From Hymenopus coronatus (taxonomy: Eukaryota > Arthropoda > Insecta > Mantodea > Hymenopodidae), in the NCBI GenBank assembly GCA_030762935.1, contig CM060887.1:14748501-14812500 (forward strand): a DNA stretch of 64,000 nt, written 5' to 3'. Below the pieces are notes generated by a model that saw only the letters and a program-made list of their open reading frames with translations, was not told the origin of the DNA and made no database searches. The position numbers were made by a program, and so were the translations under genes. Shown piece after piece: positions 21,007 to 32,851 of this stretch; the first letter of the stretch is position 1, and every line of letters starts with the position of its first letter.

Positions 21007-22641
21007 ATGCCTCCTACGTTTTCAAAGTTAAGTGGCAAGATATTACTTATTATCTGTGTCAAGTTAGTTCAGTCCTGATGTCAGCACATGGGAGGGAAGA
21101 GAGAGAGAGAGAGACAGAGATACTGAAGCAAAAGAGCGTTAGGCTGTTGATTGGTTCAGGGAAGGTAATGGGTGTTAACTTTTACGTGGATGCATATTGT
21201 AACATCCTCCTAAAAGTACAGTACTGTAATAGTTTTCAGATCACTGCTCTGCGCGAGTTAGTTTCGGAGAGAAAAATATGCAAATGATTCGGTTCTTATA
21301 AAAGATAATAGCCGGAGATTTTATCCATATCCGACACATATCAAGCAGATGGCTCTGGGTACGTGAATTCTGAAAGGAATATTTACAACAGACGTACACA
21401 TTCTATAAAAAACATAGATTAGACAGAAGACCGGCGGAATTATATATTGACTTTATAACTTATGTTAAATTAAATGCAGCTAACTTATATTACTAAAGAA
21501 CATTGGTGTTATATACACAATAAGTTACAAGCCTGCACCAGACAGCTCTCTTAAACAACCGGTAATTCTCGAGGTGAATGCTGATTAAGCTGTTATTGTT
21601 TATAGTGCAGGGTCGCTTCTGATAATGTGTTATTTAAGACTGTATTTCCTGTACATCTCGCATGCCTCACAAGCCCAGGGGATTTGCTATATGCAGTTTA
21701 AAAGCAGTAAGCTTTTGATCATGGATGATTAGCCGTAATAAAATACAACCGAGGCAAGTCTTTAAAAAGTGTCGAGAGGCGAATGGTCGCGCATTGTTTC
21801 GCGGTGCTTAAAGAAAGAAACGCCGAATCGGCCATAAAGAATATCGAAAAGGAACATTTCTGCATTTAGTGTGCATAGTGTTAGAATGGAACAGCAAGCA
21901 TCCGGAAGCCTAAGAACACCGGGGAAAATCGCGTAAATATAAAAAACGTTCGGAGAAATACGATGATTTTGCGAAAAGTTTGATTGTTTTTTCAGAAATG
22001 AACCATCGACTCTAAATAAATTTTTTTCTGACACAGAATTGCGACATTTCTCAAAGTACTCTACACAGGTTGCTGATATATATATCGCTAGTGTTGCAAA
22101 ACTTATGTGCGCACATGTACCGTTAACACGCGGCGAGTTGAGCCAGCTCCGCCTTGTTGTTGACATCAGGACTGAACTAACTTGACACAGATTATAGTCA
22201 GAGGGGAGAAATAATTGCAAATGTCCTTGACTTCATGAAACAAGAGGCAGAGATGAAGGAAGAAAATATATGTTCCCCGAGTTCTTCAATTGCCTGTAGA
22301 AAGTGAATGAAAGAATAGCCAAAGCAACTGATATTTCACTCAGTTTCGTTTCCAGGGTTCTCAAAGATAAGAAAGAAAAAACAAAACGTAATATATTACT
22401 TTTAAATTATAAGATGTGGAACAGTTGTGTCACCAGCGAATTACAGAAATTGGCAGGGCACAATGGGAAAATGTATGCCGACATGTTGAGAACATTGAAA
22501 ATCATTAGAATGGATTGTAGAATATTAAAACGAATTCTAATCCAGGATAATGGTGCAGAAGGTAGCGATAACGTTGATGATGACAATGATGTGAGCGAAG
22601 ATGGACTGTCAGGTGTGGAAGAATTGGAGGCAGACGATTGA
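21007..22641 (+). pseudogene. Split transposase-like gene remnant
   Basis: A short frame starting MPPTFSKLSGKILLI (21007-21051) resumes after an insertion at 22193 as YSQRGEIIANVLDFMKQEAE. After a one-base frame disturbance near 22300 it continues VNERIAKATDISLSFVSRVL and ends in an acidic tail with SGVEELEADD before a stop. The N-terminal part resembles the helix-turn-helix region of insect DDE transposase-like proteins, and the acidic C-terminus is also typical of them. The catalytic core appears to be missing. The family assignment is by recall and tentative. Confidence 0.45.
21052..22192. mobile_element. Insertion with perfect 32-bp terminal inverted repeats
   Basis: Bases 21052-21083 (ATCTGTGTCAAGTTAGTTCA, then GTCCTGATGTCA) are exactly the reverse complement of 22161-22192. 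The 1141-bp segment interrupts the surrounding frame, which is in register if the segment is removed. No clear target duplication was read (flanks CTTATT and TATAGT). The interior shows a GA-rich run near 21100 and no recognisable transposase. Confidence 0.6.
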
Positions 22642-22973
22642 CATTGTTTATAGTATAGTAGGCCATTTGTATGGATGTTTTATAGATATGAATATAATAT
22701 GAAAACACATGTTTATCAGTGCAGCGCATAAGAGGTGACAGATATTTGACATTGACTGTGACAGGCGTGAATCGACTGGTGAACTGCTTATCTGAAAGTA
22801 CAACTCGCTTCCTAGCTCTCATTAAGATGTCCAGATCTGTTGCGCCAGTTATACAAGCATTCTTATTATTAGGCGCTCCAAACTTTAAACTTAATTTTCT
22901 TGCAAAATTGTTCTAATACTTTTCCATACCCAAAATGTTCCACAGGATGCAAATTCTCAATAATTTGTTTCAA
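22642..22973. other. 3' flank of pseudogene, short shared repeat
   Basis: 22932-22970 resembles the minus strand of 14140-14190. No other identity was found. Confidence 0.3.
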
Positions 22974-23338
22974 TTTTACTTTATCTAGTCCTTATACACG
23001 ATCTATAACTATAGTGGATAGAGAAGCTATTGTATTCGGCCCAAAATACGATGTCTATATTTCACCGGAAATGAATGTTTTGAAGTCCCTTTATTAAAAA
23101 AAAAGCATTATTAAAAAGTCCGTGTGTGTCCGTGCACATAGTTCAAAAACGAAATAGGGTTAAATACCAAATTTGGTATTCATCTCAAATATCTTCCTAG
23201 GATGCGACACGAAAATTTTCAAGAAAACATCTCCACCATAAACCACTCTTTATATGGAAAAAAGTTTTAATTTTTGTTTTTCTCAAAAATGGCTAACGAT
23301 TGAGATTATAATGCCGTATACTAAAGATATTTTATTGT
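22974..23338 (-). mobile_element. HER fragment, diverged hairpin
   Basis: It opens ACTTTATCTAGTCCTTATAC and covers the 3' half to ACTAAAGATATTT. It is truncated against an opposite-strand HER piece. Confidence 0.7.
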
Positions 23339-23344
23339 GATTGG

Positions 23345-23470
23345 AATTCGCTATTTCAATGACCAGGAGTGAAAAAAATGAACTACGTACGATTTCTTGT
23401 TTGAGAAAAGAACAAATATTTTAAAATCGAACCGAAAAAGAGGTAATATCTCGAAAACGGTTAGCTAAAA
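23345..23470 (+). mobile_element. HER internal fragment, inverted
   Basis: GACCAGGAGTGAAAAAAATG and AGGTAATATCTCGAAAACGG match the plus-orientation first third of the element. It lies between two minus-strand pieces, so the cluster has been rearranged. Confidence 0.55.
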
Positions 23471-23471
23471 A

Positions 23472-24220
23472 AAAAAATTCGATACCGTGATTTTACCGGA
23501 AATACACGTTTTAGAGCCCCTTTTTCCAAAGAAAAGCATTTTGAGAAAAATGTCGGGTATTTGTCCGTGAACACGATAACTCAAAAATGAAAAGTCGGTA
23601 AAATGACAATCTGTATTTCAGTTTAACATCTTTCAGGGATGGGAGACAAATATTTTGAGAAAAATCCCCTCATCCTAAACTACACTTCATATTGATTTTT
23701 AATAAAATATTGATTTTCTCAAAAAAGGCTGTAATTGTTTTGATTAAAGATATTTACTTCTCAAATAAGACGTATATCTTGAATTTTCTGGGAATAGCTT
23801 CTAGAATTTTGTATAACTACTGAACCGTAAGAAATAGACAAAAGCTAACTAAACAGAAAATGTACGGCTCGTTAAAACACGCAATTTATGTTATTTATGT
23901 AATTTTCGTGAAGTTGATCGTTTTTGAGATATTCCATGTTTTTGATTTCAGCTTTGAAAAACTTATACTTTTCTCAAACAGGAATTTGTCAACTCCTGTG
24001 CATACAAACAAAGGCACATCAGCCACAGAGCAACCAGCTTTTGACTGTCACTTTAACCTATGCTACTCCCTTATTACGCTTCTACTTACAAGGAAGCAAG
24101 TAATAAGACTATTTCTGCTAATTTTTTCTTCATTAGCATGAAGTAAATAGAAGCATAAGCTTTTTAACAATAATTTCTTGCAGAGATATAGAGAAAGTAA
24201 AGTAAATGAAAGACATCAGA
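23472..24220 (-). mobile_element. HER copy, 3' hairpin missing
   Basis: It begins AATTCGATACCGTGATTTTA, about 50 bases inside the normal end, and continues to AGACATCAGA. The AC tract is short. Confidence 0.8.
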
Positions 24221-24719
24221 TTTTTTTAATTACTCATGGCCATATAAAGAGAACTGACTTTTGATGTAATCACATAGAGATCGCTATAGCTTAGTGTATT
24301 TATTTATTTATTTCCCTTCTAAGTATAAAGGACCAAGCCAGACCAGACCGACCTCTCTGACACAAGGATTTTTCGGGAGTTTTCCTGAGTCACTAAGAGA
24401 ATACTGGAGAGAATTCATCTCCCCGAACTTCCTGTTCCTTCACTTCATCTTCATTTCATCTCAACCTGTCTCTTTCAGATTTGTAAGTATTGAGCGGTAG
24501 AGGCGTCATTCCGTGGAGGTGAGTGTACTCTGGAATTGCAACTTTCGGTGGCGGGATGAAAACTGCTTTTGAACTGTATGCACTCTCGTCGGCGGCTCTC
24601 TCCCTGTCCGGATGTCGGCCACCCTTTGAAATTACACTCATCTCATCCTCATAAAAAAAAAAAAAAAGAGCTGCAAAATGGAATACCTCTCTATAACACA
24701 CACGCACATGCGCACTTAT
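24221..24719. other. Spacer without recognised feature
   Basis: It includes a CT-rich stretch (24420-24480) and an A-run at 24654-24666. No gene or repeat was recognised. Confidence 0.35.
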
Positions 24720-24831
24720 AAGGATATAATAAGAATTTCTGTTACCTAATAACGATCTGAAAAGAATAAGCTTTTGTAAGCATAGTTTGTTACAAAATAG
24801 GCATAGAAAGGCATGTAAATGAAACACATTA
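24720..24831 (-). mobile_element. HER 5' fragment
   Basis: AATAAGCTTTTGTAAGCATA and AGGCATGTAAATGAAACACA correspond to the family 5' end on the minus strand. The next copy starts directly after it, head to tail. Confidence 0.6.
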
Positions 24832-24832
24832 G

Positions 24833-25673
24833 TTTTTACTTTCTCTACACGTACAATGTACATAGTGTATAGAGAAGGTATGGCACTCCATCAAAAAAGT
24901 CGTTACCTAGACTTCAGCGGAAATATATGTTTTAGGGCCTCCTGCATCCAAAAAGAAAATTTTCACAAAAAGTTCCGCGTGTGTCCGTGAACACGATAAC
25001 TCAAAAACGAAAGGTCGGTAAAATACCAAACTTGGTATTTAAGTTTAATATCTTCCAGAGATGCGACATGAAGATTTTGAGAAAAATCCATACCTTTTAC
25101 ATGGAATGTTTTTCGAAAATTATGATTTTCTGAAAAATAACTAACGATTTTGATTAAAATATCATATACGTATTAAAGATATATACCTGAAAAATAACAT
25201 GTATATCTTGAATTTTCTGGGAATAGCCTCTGAAGAACACTTTATTCTGGATGAACTTTATGAAATTTTGCATAACTGCTAAACCGTAAGAGATGGAAAA
25301 AAACTTACCGTACAAAAAATGTAGAGCACTTTAAAACATAATTTGTGTTATACCCATTTTTTTCATGGAGTTAATCGTTTTTGAAATATTCCTGATTTAT
25401 GGTTTCAGGTTTAAAAAAATTATACTTTTCTCACATAGGAAATTATCAAATCCTGTACATACCTACAAAGAAATTCAGTCACATAGCAACCAGCTTTTGA
25501 CTATCACCTTAATCTATGATACTCCCTTATTTCGCTTCTACTTACAAGGAAGCAAATAATGAGACTATTTCTAGCATTTTTTTCGATTAGCATTAAGTAA
25601 ATAGAACGATAAGGTTCTTAACAGTAATTTGTCGTAGATAGGTAGAGAAATTCATGTGAATGGAACACATCGG
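24833..25673 (-). mobile_element. HER copy, full length
   Basis: ACTTTCTCTACACGTACAAT at one end and GAATGGAACACATCGG at the other. The GT tract is reduced to a few units. Confidence 0.85.
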
Positions 25674-26166
25674 TTTTTTCGTATTTCACTTTTCTTCTAA
25701 TCTGGACACGAGTACAGTTTTTGTCACCCTGTAGGTATATGCCACAAAGGACTGTACGTTACATCTGCGTAAATTCACCGTCATTTGTTTTAAAACTGCA
25801 CTTTGTTTTGGTCTGATTGCCGCTTTTAAAGTTTTCGGTGCCGTAACGCTCTTTAAAAAGCAATCCAGTGACCAACGGACCGCATGACAAATCGTACAAA
25901 TATGTATGCGAACAGGTACGTACATTTAGTGCAATGCGAGCTTTACTTATTGCCTACAAGTTGCAGTGGCAGCACCGTTGTGCTGTGGTCTGGGACAGAT
26001 GACGATCGATGCAATTAATGTTACAGGTGGAACACACCAGACCCTCCCCTGCGATGATAATTTGTCATCAGTCAGGGGTCAGCGAATGCCCACAATAGCG
26101 TATGCCCGCCGTGATTCTGCATACGATAGCATTATGCGACGACTCAAGGCACCAAACATACATACC
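25674..26166. other. Spacer, possibly part of repeat R3
   Basis: Mixed-composition sequence. The region from about 25966 may be the upstream part of the R3 repeat recognised from 26167, but only the latter is duplicated in this window. Confidence 0.3.
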
Positions 26167-26480
26167 AACTGTCAACATTTTTCACCAAATAATCGCTGTT
26201 ATCAAAATAGGCCTGCGCCAGAAATTGTTTGCCATGTAAACGTAAATGTCGCATGTAATCTACCAATTATAGTCCACAGGCAAAGGAAAATAGAATAAAG
26301 AGTGATAGGACTCGATAATTTTATTTCTAAAGTAGAACGAACTAATCTATTATCTATAGCAACATTAAAAAAAGTTAAAATGTAATCTCACCCACAATGA
26401 TTTTTGTATATCGACAGCATATTTATGTGCTGGACAGATGAAACATAGTTTGGAATTAAAATAGGATCTAGCCAACCATA
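26167..26480 (+). repeat. Unclassified repeat R3, uninterrupted copy
   Basis: CAACTGTCAACATTTTTCAC recurs at 27520. AGTGATAGGACTCGATAATT and TCTATAGCAACATTA recur at 28620-28690. CATAGTTTGGAATTAAAATA recurs at 29618. This copy carries CAACATTAAAAAAAGTTAAA where the other one has a HER. Confidence 0.6.
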
Positions 26481-26504
26481 ATGACGAGATAGTTGTATAG
26501 AAAA

Positions 26505-26730
26505 GTCTTGTGTTTCATTCATTTGTCTATCTCTAAAAATATGTAACAATTTATTGTTAAAAATCTTATTTACATCATGCTAATTAAGATAAACATAAGC
26601 AGAATTAGCCTAATTACTAGCTTCCTTGTAAGTAGTAAAGGGAAATAAGAAAAGCACAGCCTAAAGCGAAAGTGAAGTCCTTTAAAAAGCCGGTCGCTAT
26701 GTGAAATAGTTGATATTCCAATCTCTTTAC
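26505..26730 (+). mobile_element. HER 5' fragment, old
   Basis: TGTTTCATTCATTTGTCTAT, CTTCCTTGTAAGTAG and CGGTCGCTATGTGA identify the first 220 bases. The rest is missing. Confidence 0.65.
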
Positions 26731-27419
26731 CTAAGACCTGCTTTTCCTAGAGCCTCTTTGCGTTGGGCGCCACATTTGAAGCATAGGTTCGTCTTCGCGT
26801 GCGCGCTAAACTTGAACTAAAAGTCTACTCGCGCTTATGCTTAGTTTGGAGTAGCAATCGACTCTTCTCAGGGCGTTTAAACGGCTTGTTGGGCTTCACA
26901 GACCCAGAGTACCTGGCGAATAAATCACTATGGTTTTTTTAGTTTATTTTGTAATCATTTCGAACGATTCTAAAGTAAAACTGGAATCGCTCGGTGAAAC
27001 TTATGTACTTTGTTGAATGCGGCAAACATTTGTACGCATATAATTCTACGCGAATACATTAATATTCGCGTGATCTCCAAGCGGCCCCTTCACACTTGTG
27101 AAAAAGGCTCTTTCTTTTTATAACTGACTTCACAAGCAAGAAAATCAACACGTAACTATGACACTTATTGTTGGAAAACAAAATCGCATAGAGAAAATCA
27201 AAACACTTATACACGACGAAAGCACAAGGAATAATAAAACATTTGCATCCAGCGATTTCAACTTCGAAATGCAACAGAACAAAAACATTTGAACATCAAA
27301 TATTACAAAAATGACATGAAACTCACAAAATGTCGGCAGATGTGATTAGGATATAAACATTGCCTCACTTGCCTGGAGTAATCAAACAAGAAACGAGAAG
27401 AAAAATATCTCACCGCTTG
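26731..27419. other. Spacer without recognised feature
   Basis: It is more GC-rich at 26740-26900 (GCGTTGGGCGCCAC, CGCGTGCGCGC) and then AT-rich. No coding or repeat identity was found. Confidence 0.35.
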
Positions 27420-27515
27420 AGAAATGTTTAAGTGGCTTCAAATTGAAACCAAATAATCTGGAATATCACAAAAATGGTCAAATCAAGAAAAAATTGTGTG
27501 TTTTATCAAGGTCTA
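27420..27515 (+). mobile_element. HER internal fragment
   Basis: TTCAAATTGAAACCAAATAA, AATATCACAAAAATGG and AAATTGTGTGTTTTATCAAG match positions about 250-350 of the element. It is joined directly to an R3 fragment. Confidence 0.55.
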
Positions 27516-27600
27516 CAACTGTCAACGTTTTTCACCAACTAATTGCTATTATCTAAATAGGCCTAGGCCAGAAAAGGTTTGCAATGTCACAAAGGCCACA
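27516..27600 (+). repeat. R3 fragment
   Basis: ACTGTCAACGTTTTTCACCA and AATAGGCCTAGGCCAGAAA match 26169-26235. Confidence 0.55.
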
Positions 27601-28029
27601 AATAATTTGTCTTAAGTAGCCCCGCGAGAGTTTTCATCTTGTCGATAATTCACGGCCGGAGCGAAGCGTCCATGAAAACACGAGTTGTATTTGATAAGAC
27701 AATTCAGCGAAATAGATTAGTAATTTATAATATATAGCAAGGGAGAAATTATCAGGTTATCATTGTAATACTTAATATTAGTTCTAAAATGATAAATGAC
27801 TCATTCGACTATGTTTATTTACCGAATGTTTCTTTTTTTCTTTCTTCACTGCCTCCTGATTTATGATATGGCCGTCCATGACTACACCAAAAGTGCGAAT
27901 ATTGATAGCAACAATAGAAATAGGGAACAATTATTTTATTTCAGCTTTAATAATTAATACATGAAATGGAAACAACGTTAATTTTATTTGAGATCACCTT
28001 TTATTGTTTCATTTATTTAGCCCCCTTTA
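27601..28029. other. Spacer without recognised feature
   Basis: No repeat or coding identity was found. Confidence 0.35.
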
Positions 28030-28257
28030 ACATCTAAGATCATTTCGGGGGCTTTGCATTAGAAGCAACTCGTTGTGGGCAAGTTCGTTTTATTTTCCCC
28101 AAACACACACACTCTCTCATACATACTTCCAGACTCTGTTGGTGATGGGGAATCATTTTGGTTAAAGAAAAATTCCCCGCCCCAGCCGAGAATCGAACCC
28201 GGGACCTCCGGGTAAGAAGTCAGCTCGCTAACCAATTGACCACGGAAGCAGGCTTTG
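28030..28257 (-). mobile_element. S3 SINE
   Basis: On the minus strand: CTTCCGTGGTCAATTGGTTA (A-box region), GGTCCCGGGTTCGATTCTCG (B-box), GGGGCGGGGAATTTTTCTTT, then GAGAGAGTGTGTGTGTTTGG. It shares head and body with 6241-6514. Confidence 0.7.
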
Positions 28258-28565
28258 AGGTCATCTCATACATAAGAAATACAAATAATGATTATTTAGG
28301 TCCTTTTTTGAACTGAACACATTATGAACTGGATAAAAATTTAAAGAAACATTGTAACTGAAATTATTAAAAGTGAAGGTTGGCTGCCTTGTTACCAATA
28401 ACCAAGACAGGAGATTAAACAAACGATCGTCAGGTGCGACAAGATTTCAAAGAAATGAACATCAGCTGCGATAAAATGTTTCGACAATATCGCTCCAGTC
28501 AGTTGACCGCGAGTGGTTGAAATTGCCTAATCTCGGCCATTGCATTTGCGCTTTCATAGCTGAGC
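28258..28565. other. Spacer without recognised feature
   Basis: No identity was found. It joins an R3 segment at its right edge. Confidence 0.3.
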
Positions 28566-28692
28566 TAAATTGTCAATAGTAATTCAAAGGCAAAGAAAGA
28601 TAGAAAAAATGAGTATTAGGAGTCGATAGTTCTGTTTCTAAAGTAGAATGAACAGCTATGCTAAATCTCTATCTATAGCAACATTATAAAAA
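28566..28692 (+). repeat. R3, left part of interrupted copy
   Basis: CAAAGGCAAAGAAAGATAGA through CTATAGCAACATTATAAAAA matches 26278-26371. The copy is broken here by a HER. Confidence 0.6.
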
Positions 28693-29545
28693 TCTGATGC
28701 GTTTCATTCACATGACTTTCTCTATATCTCTGTAAATTATTATTGTTAATAAGCTTATCTTTTATTTATTTCATGATAATCGAGAAAAATTAGCAGAAAT
28801 AGTCTTATTACTTGATTCCTTGTAAGTAGAAGCGAAATAAGGGACTACCATAGGTTAAAGTGATATACAAAAGCTGGTTGTTATGTCAATGAAGTTCCTT
28901 TGTTTATATGGATCGGAGTTGACAAGTTCCTGTAAGAGAAAAATATAAGTTTTTCATAGCAGAAACCAAAAGTAAGGAATGTCTCAAAAACGACGAACTC
29001 CGCGAGAAAAAAAATTATATAACATAAATTGTGTGTTTTAACGTGCTCTACATTTTTTGTGTAGTAAGTTTTTGTCCATCTCTTTACGGTTTAGTAGTTA
29101 TTCAAAAAATGCATCCAGAATAAACTACTCTTTAGAGGCTATTTCTAGAAAATTCAGGATATACATTTTATTTGTCAGGTAAATATGTTTAATATACGAA
29201 ATTTTAATCAAAATCATTTTTGAGAAAATCAAAATTTTCGAAAAAAGTTCCATATAAAGGGTAGTTGGGGGTTGGGGGGATTTTTCTCAAAATCTTCGTA
29301 TCGCATCCCTGGAAGATACTAAACTTAAATACCAAGTTTGGTATTTTACCGACTTTTCGTTTTTGAGTTATCGTGTTCACAGACACACACACACACACGC
29401 GCGGACCTTTTTTGTGAAAATGCTTTTTTTGGATATTGGGGATCCTAAAACATATATTTCCGGTGAAAGTTCGGTATCAAATTTTTGGTGGAGGGCAATA
29501 GCTTCTCTATAAACTACGTACATAGTGCGTATAGAGAAAGTAAAA
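28693..29545 (+). mobile_element. HER copy inserted in R3
   Basis: It starts TCTGATGCGTTTCATTCACA and ends AGAGAAAGTAAAA. Host R3 sequence lies on both sides, and the empty site is at 26365-26385, again an A-run followed by AG. Confidence 0.85.
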
Positions 29546-29650
29546 AGAGAATTTTTTGCTATTACCCACTCTATTTAATTTGTATATTGACGGTTTAATT
29601 ATGAAGGGGAAATATGAAAAATACAGTTTGGAATTAAAACACGATCTTGC
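29546..29650 (+). repeat. R3, right part of interrupted copy
   Basis: TTACCCACTCTATTTAATTT and ACAGTTTGGAATTAAAACAC correspond, diverged, to 26388-26462. Confidence 0.55.
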
Positions 29651-29687
29651 TTAGTATTAAATATATATTATATCTAACGACCAGCTA

Positions 29688-30334
29688 TCAACTTCATGCT
29701 AATCGAATCAACTTCATGCTAATCGAGATAAACATTAGCAGAAACGGTCTTGTTACTTAGTTCCTTATAAGTAGAAGTGAAATAAAGGAAAACACTAGGG
29801 CAAAGCAACAGTCAAACTTTTAAAACCTGGTGGCTATAGGATTGAAATCTGTTTCTTTGCATGATCAGTATTTGAAAAGTTTCCATATGATTAAAGTTTA
29901 AGCATTTTAAAACTGGAACCAAAACAAGGAATACCTTGGATACGGTCAATCGCACGAAAAAAACTGGCAAAATGACGTGTTTTAACGAGATCTACAATTT
30001 TCTGCAGTACAGTTTTGCCTATCTCTTACGGTTTACCAGTTATATAACATTTAGCAAAATTCATCCAGATTGAACAGGTCTTCAGAAGCAATTCCCACAA
30101 AATTAAAGATATAAATTTAAATTTTCATGTAATATCATTAATATACGATATATCAATCACAATTGTTTGGAGCCATTTTTCAGAAAATCAAAATTTTCAA
30201 AAAATTTTCCATGTAAAGGGTAGTTAGGGGTGGGAGGATTTGCTTGAAAATCACCGTGTCGCATCCTTGCAAGATACTGAACTTAAATTTCAGGTTTGGT
30301 GTTTAACGGTCTTTTCGTTTTTGAGCTATGCTGT

Positions 30335-30392
<58 letters not shown>

Positions 30393-30405
30393 ACACGGAA
30401 TTTTC
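29688..30405 (+). mobile_element. HER copy with 52-base AC tract
   Basis: The first bases are lost. ATCAACTTCATGCTAATCGA is tandemly duplicated near 29690-29720. A long AC tract (30336-30387, then interrupted) is followed by CGGAATTTTCC, and the 3' end is missing. Confidence 0.8.
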
Positions 30406-30749
30406 CAAAGAAATATTTAGTTCTGCTTTACTAGTTGTGCAAAATTCATTCAGATAAAAGAGGTGTTCAGTAGCTATTCCCAGAAAATTTAAAGTATACA
30501 TTTTATGTTTCATATCAATATTTTAATATATGGTATTTTAATCAAAATCTCTAGAGCCAGTTTTGAGAAAATCAACATTTTCGTAATTTTTTTCCAAGTA
30601 AAGTGTACTTGAGGGCGGGAGAATGTTCTTGAAAATCTTCGTGTCAAATTCTTGGAAGATACTGAACTTAAAATACAAAGTTTGGTATTTAACGGACATT
30701 TCGGTATTGAGCTATGTTGGCCATTGACACACAAACCTTTCTGTAAAAA
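30406..30749 (+). mobile_element. HER middle fragment
   Basis: It begins in the middle of the element (TTTACTAGTTGTGCAAAATT) directly after the previous copy's AC tract. It ends at GACACACAAACCTTTCTGTA. Confidence 0.7.
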
Positions 30750-31515
30750 TCTGTGTTCCATTCACCTAACTTTCTCCACATCTGTGCAACAAATTATTGT
30801 TAAAAGTTAAGTTTCTATTTACTTCATGGTAATCGAGAAAAAATTAGCAGAAATAATCATATTACTTGCTTCCTTGTAAATAGAAGCAAAATAAGGGAGT
30901 ACTACAGGTTAAAGTGATAGTCAAAAGCTTGTCGTTATGTGACTATGAGAAAAGTATGGTTTTTTAAAGCTGAAAGGAAAAAAATAGGAATATGTTAAAA
31001 ACAATCAACACCACGAATAAAAAGTATACAACATAAATTGTGTGTTTTAACGTGCTCTACATTTTTTGTATGGTAAGTTTTTGTCTAACACTTACGGCTT
31101 AGCAGCTATGCAAAATTTCGTAAAATTCATCCAGAATAAAGTGGTCTACAGAGGCTATTCCCAGAAAATTCAAGATATACATTTCATTGGTCAGGTAAAT
31201 ATCTGTAATATACGATATTTTAATAAAAATCGTTAGAGTCATTTTTAAGAAAATCAAACTTTTCGAAAAAAGTTCCATGTAAAGGGTATCGTGTCGCATC
31301 CCTGAAAGGTTCTGAACCTAAATACCAAGTTTGGTATTTTACGGACATTTCGGTTTTGAGCTATGTTGGCCAATGAGATACACATACCAACCTTGATTTT
31401 TTATGACTTAGGGGACCTCAAAAGTGTATTTCCAGTGAAATATCGTTATAGAAATTGTGGGTGGAATATAATAATTCCTGTATACATGTACATAGTACGT
31501 GCAGAGAAAGTAAAA
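30750..31515 (+). mobile_element. HER copy, near full length
   Basis: TCTGTGTTCCATTCACCTAA at the 5' end and TACATAGTACGTGCAGAGAA plus AGTAAAA at the 3' end. The AC tract is nearly absent (GAGATACACATACC). Confidence 0.85.
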
Positions 31516-31970
31516 AGGTAACACAATTGGCTGGAAGCAAGCAGCAGCAGTATGTCACTCTGAGCTGTGAAATTTCAGAAAATGCCGAAGATGCTTTGTT
31601 ATTTACGTTGTGATGTTTGCAGAGCTAACAGCGCCTGGAGCACATCTGTTTGTCTGCGGTGTGCCCTGTAACTTCGACATATACGAGCGGGAGAGGAAGA
31701 GGGGAAAGCGTGACAGGAAATTAAACAGCATTGCATGCTATGACAACGTGTCAACCTGTTCTTTCCCTCTATTTTTTCTTTCACTTCCCGAAGCTATAAA
31801 ATATTCGCTTCTCAGAGCACATAGTCGTAATGGTGAGGTTTAAATAGAAAACACATCTCTGGTCGGGTTCTCTTTATAAGGTCTTACACTCTTCTAAATT
31901 CTGGCAGATTGAAGCAAATTTTGTTTCTGGGCTATTATTTTTTTTCCGTTATGAAATATAGATGCAAAAA
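31516..31970. other. Spacer without recognised feature
   Basis: Low-copy sequence with no gene recognised. It ends in a short A-run used by the next HER. Confidence 0.35.
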
Positions 31971-32851
31971 TCTGATGTGTTACACTCACATAACTTTCTC
32001 TAGCTGTTCTACAAACTTCTTACATAAGATTATCCTTCTTTCTGCACCTTGCTAATCGAGGTACTCATTAGCACAATGTTCTTATTACTTAGTTCCTTAT
32101 AAGTAGAAAGAAATAAGGGAATACACTAGGCTAAACCGAGAGTAAAATTTTTTAAAAGCTGTCGTTATGCGATTGTCATCACAAATCGCTTCTTCTCTTG
32201 GTCAAGAGTAGAACAAAAGAAAAACTGACACTCCCGTCTGAGAAAAGTATAAGTACTTCACAACTGAAACTAATAACAATGAATACCTCGAAAACGGTAA
32301 GCTCCACGAGAAAAATCTATATGACATAGCTTGTGTATTTTAACAAGACCTAAACTTTTTTGTACAGTAAGTTTTTGTCTATCTCTTACAGTTTACTAGT
32401 TATGCCAAATTAAGCAAAATTCACCCAGAATAAACAGGTCTTCAGAAGCTATTCCCAGAAAATTCAAGATATACATTGTATTTTCTAGGTAAATATCTTT
32501 AAAACATGATATTTTAATCAAAATCGTTAGAGCCATTTTTAAGAAAATCAACATTTTCGAAAAAAGTTTCATGTAAAAGGTAGTTTGGGGTGGGGGATTT
32601 TTCTCAAAATCTTCGTGTCGCATCCCTGGAAGATACTAAACTTAAATACCAAGTTTGGTATTTTAGCTACTTTTCATGTTTGAGTTATCGTGTTCACGGA
32701 CACACGGACCTTTTTCTGAAAATGTTTTTTTTGGATCCAGGGGTCTTAAAACGTGTATTTCCGGTGAAATCTCGGTATCGAATCTTTGGGTGGAATACAA
32801 TACTTCTCCATCCCTATGTACAGTGTACATATGGAGCTAGAGAAAGTAAAA
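31971..32851 (+). mobile_element. HER copy, hairpin variant B
   Basis: The 5' region reads ACTTTCTCTAGCTGTTCTAC and the 3' end GGAGCTAGAGAAAGTAAAA, so both ends carry CTAG-type rather than CTACA-type inverted blocks. The hairpin arm is CCATCCCTATGTACA. Confidence 0.85.

Noticed and set aside
21762..22220. 152-codon minus-strand frame inside the 32-bp-repeat element
   Set aside because: It overlaps the terminal repeat and the flanking pseudogene on the opposite strand, and has no recognisable domain.
24400..24490. Possible exon with a pyrimidine tract and AG acceptor
   Set aside because: No open frame of useful length follows and no matching donor or second exon is seen.
24456..24863. 135-codon minus-strand frame
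   Set aside because: It spans a HER end, a poly-A run and unrelated spacer, so it is a composite of unrelated sequences.
26740..26900. Possible LTR or primer-binding site around GGGCGCCAC
   Set aside because: No paired LTR, polypurine tract or gag/pol-like frame is nearby.
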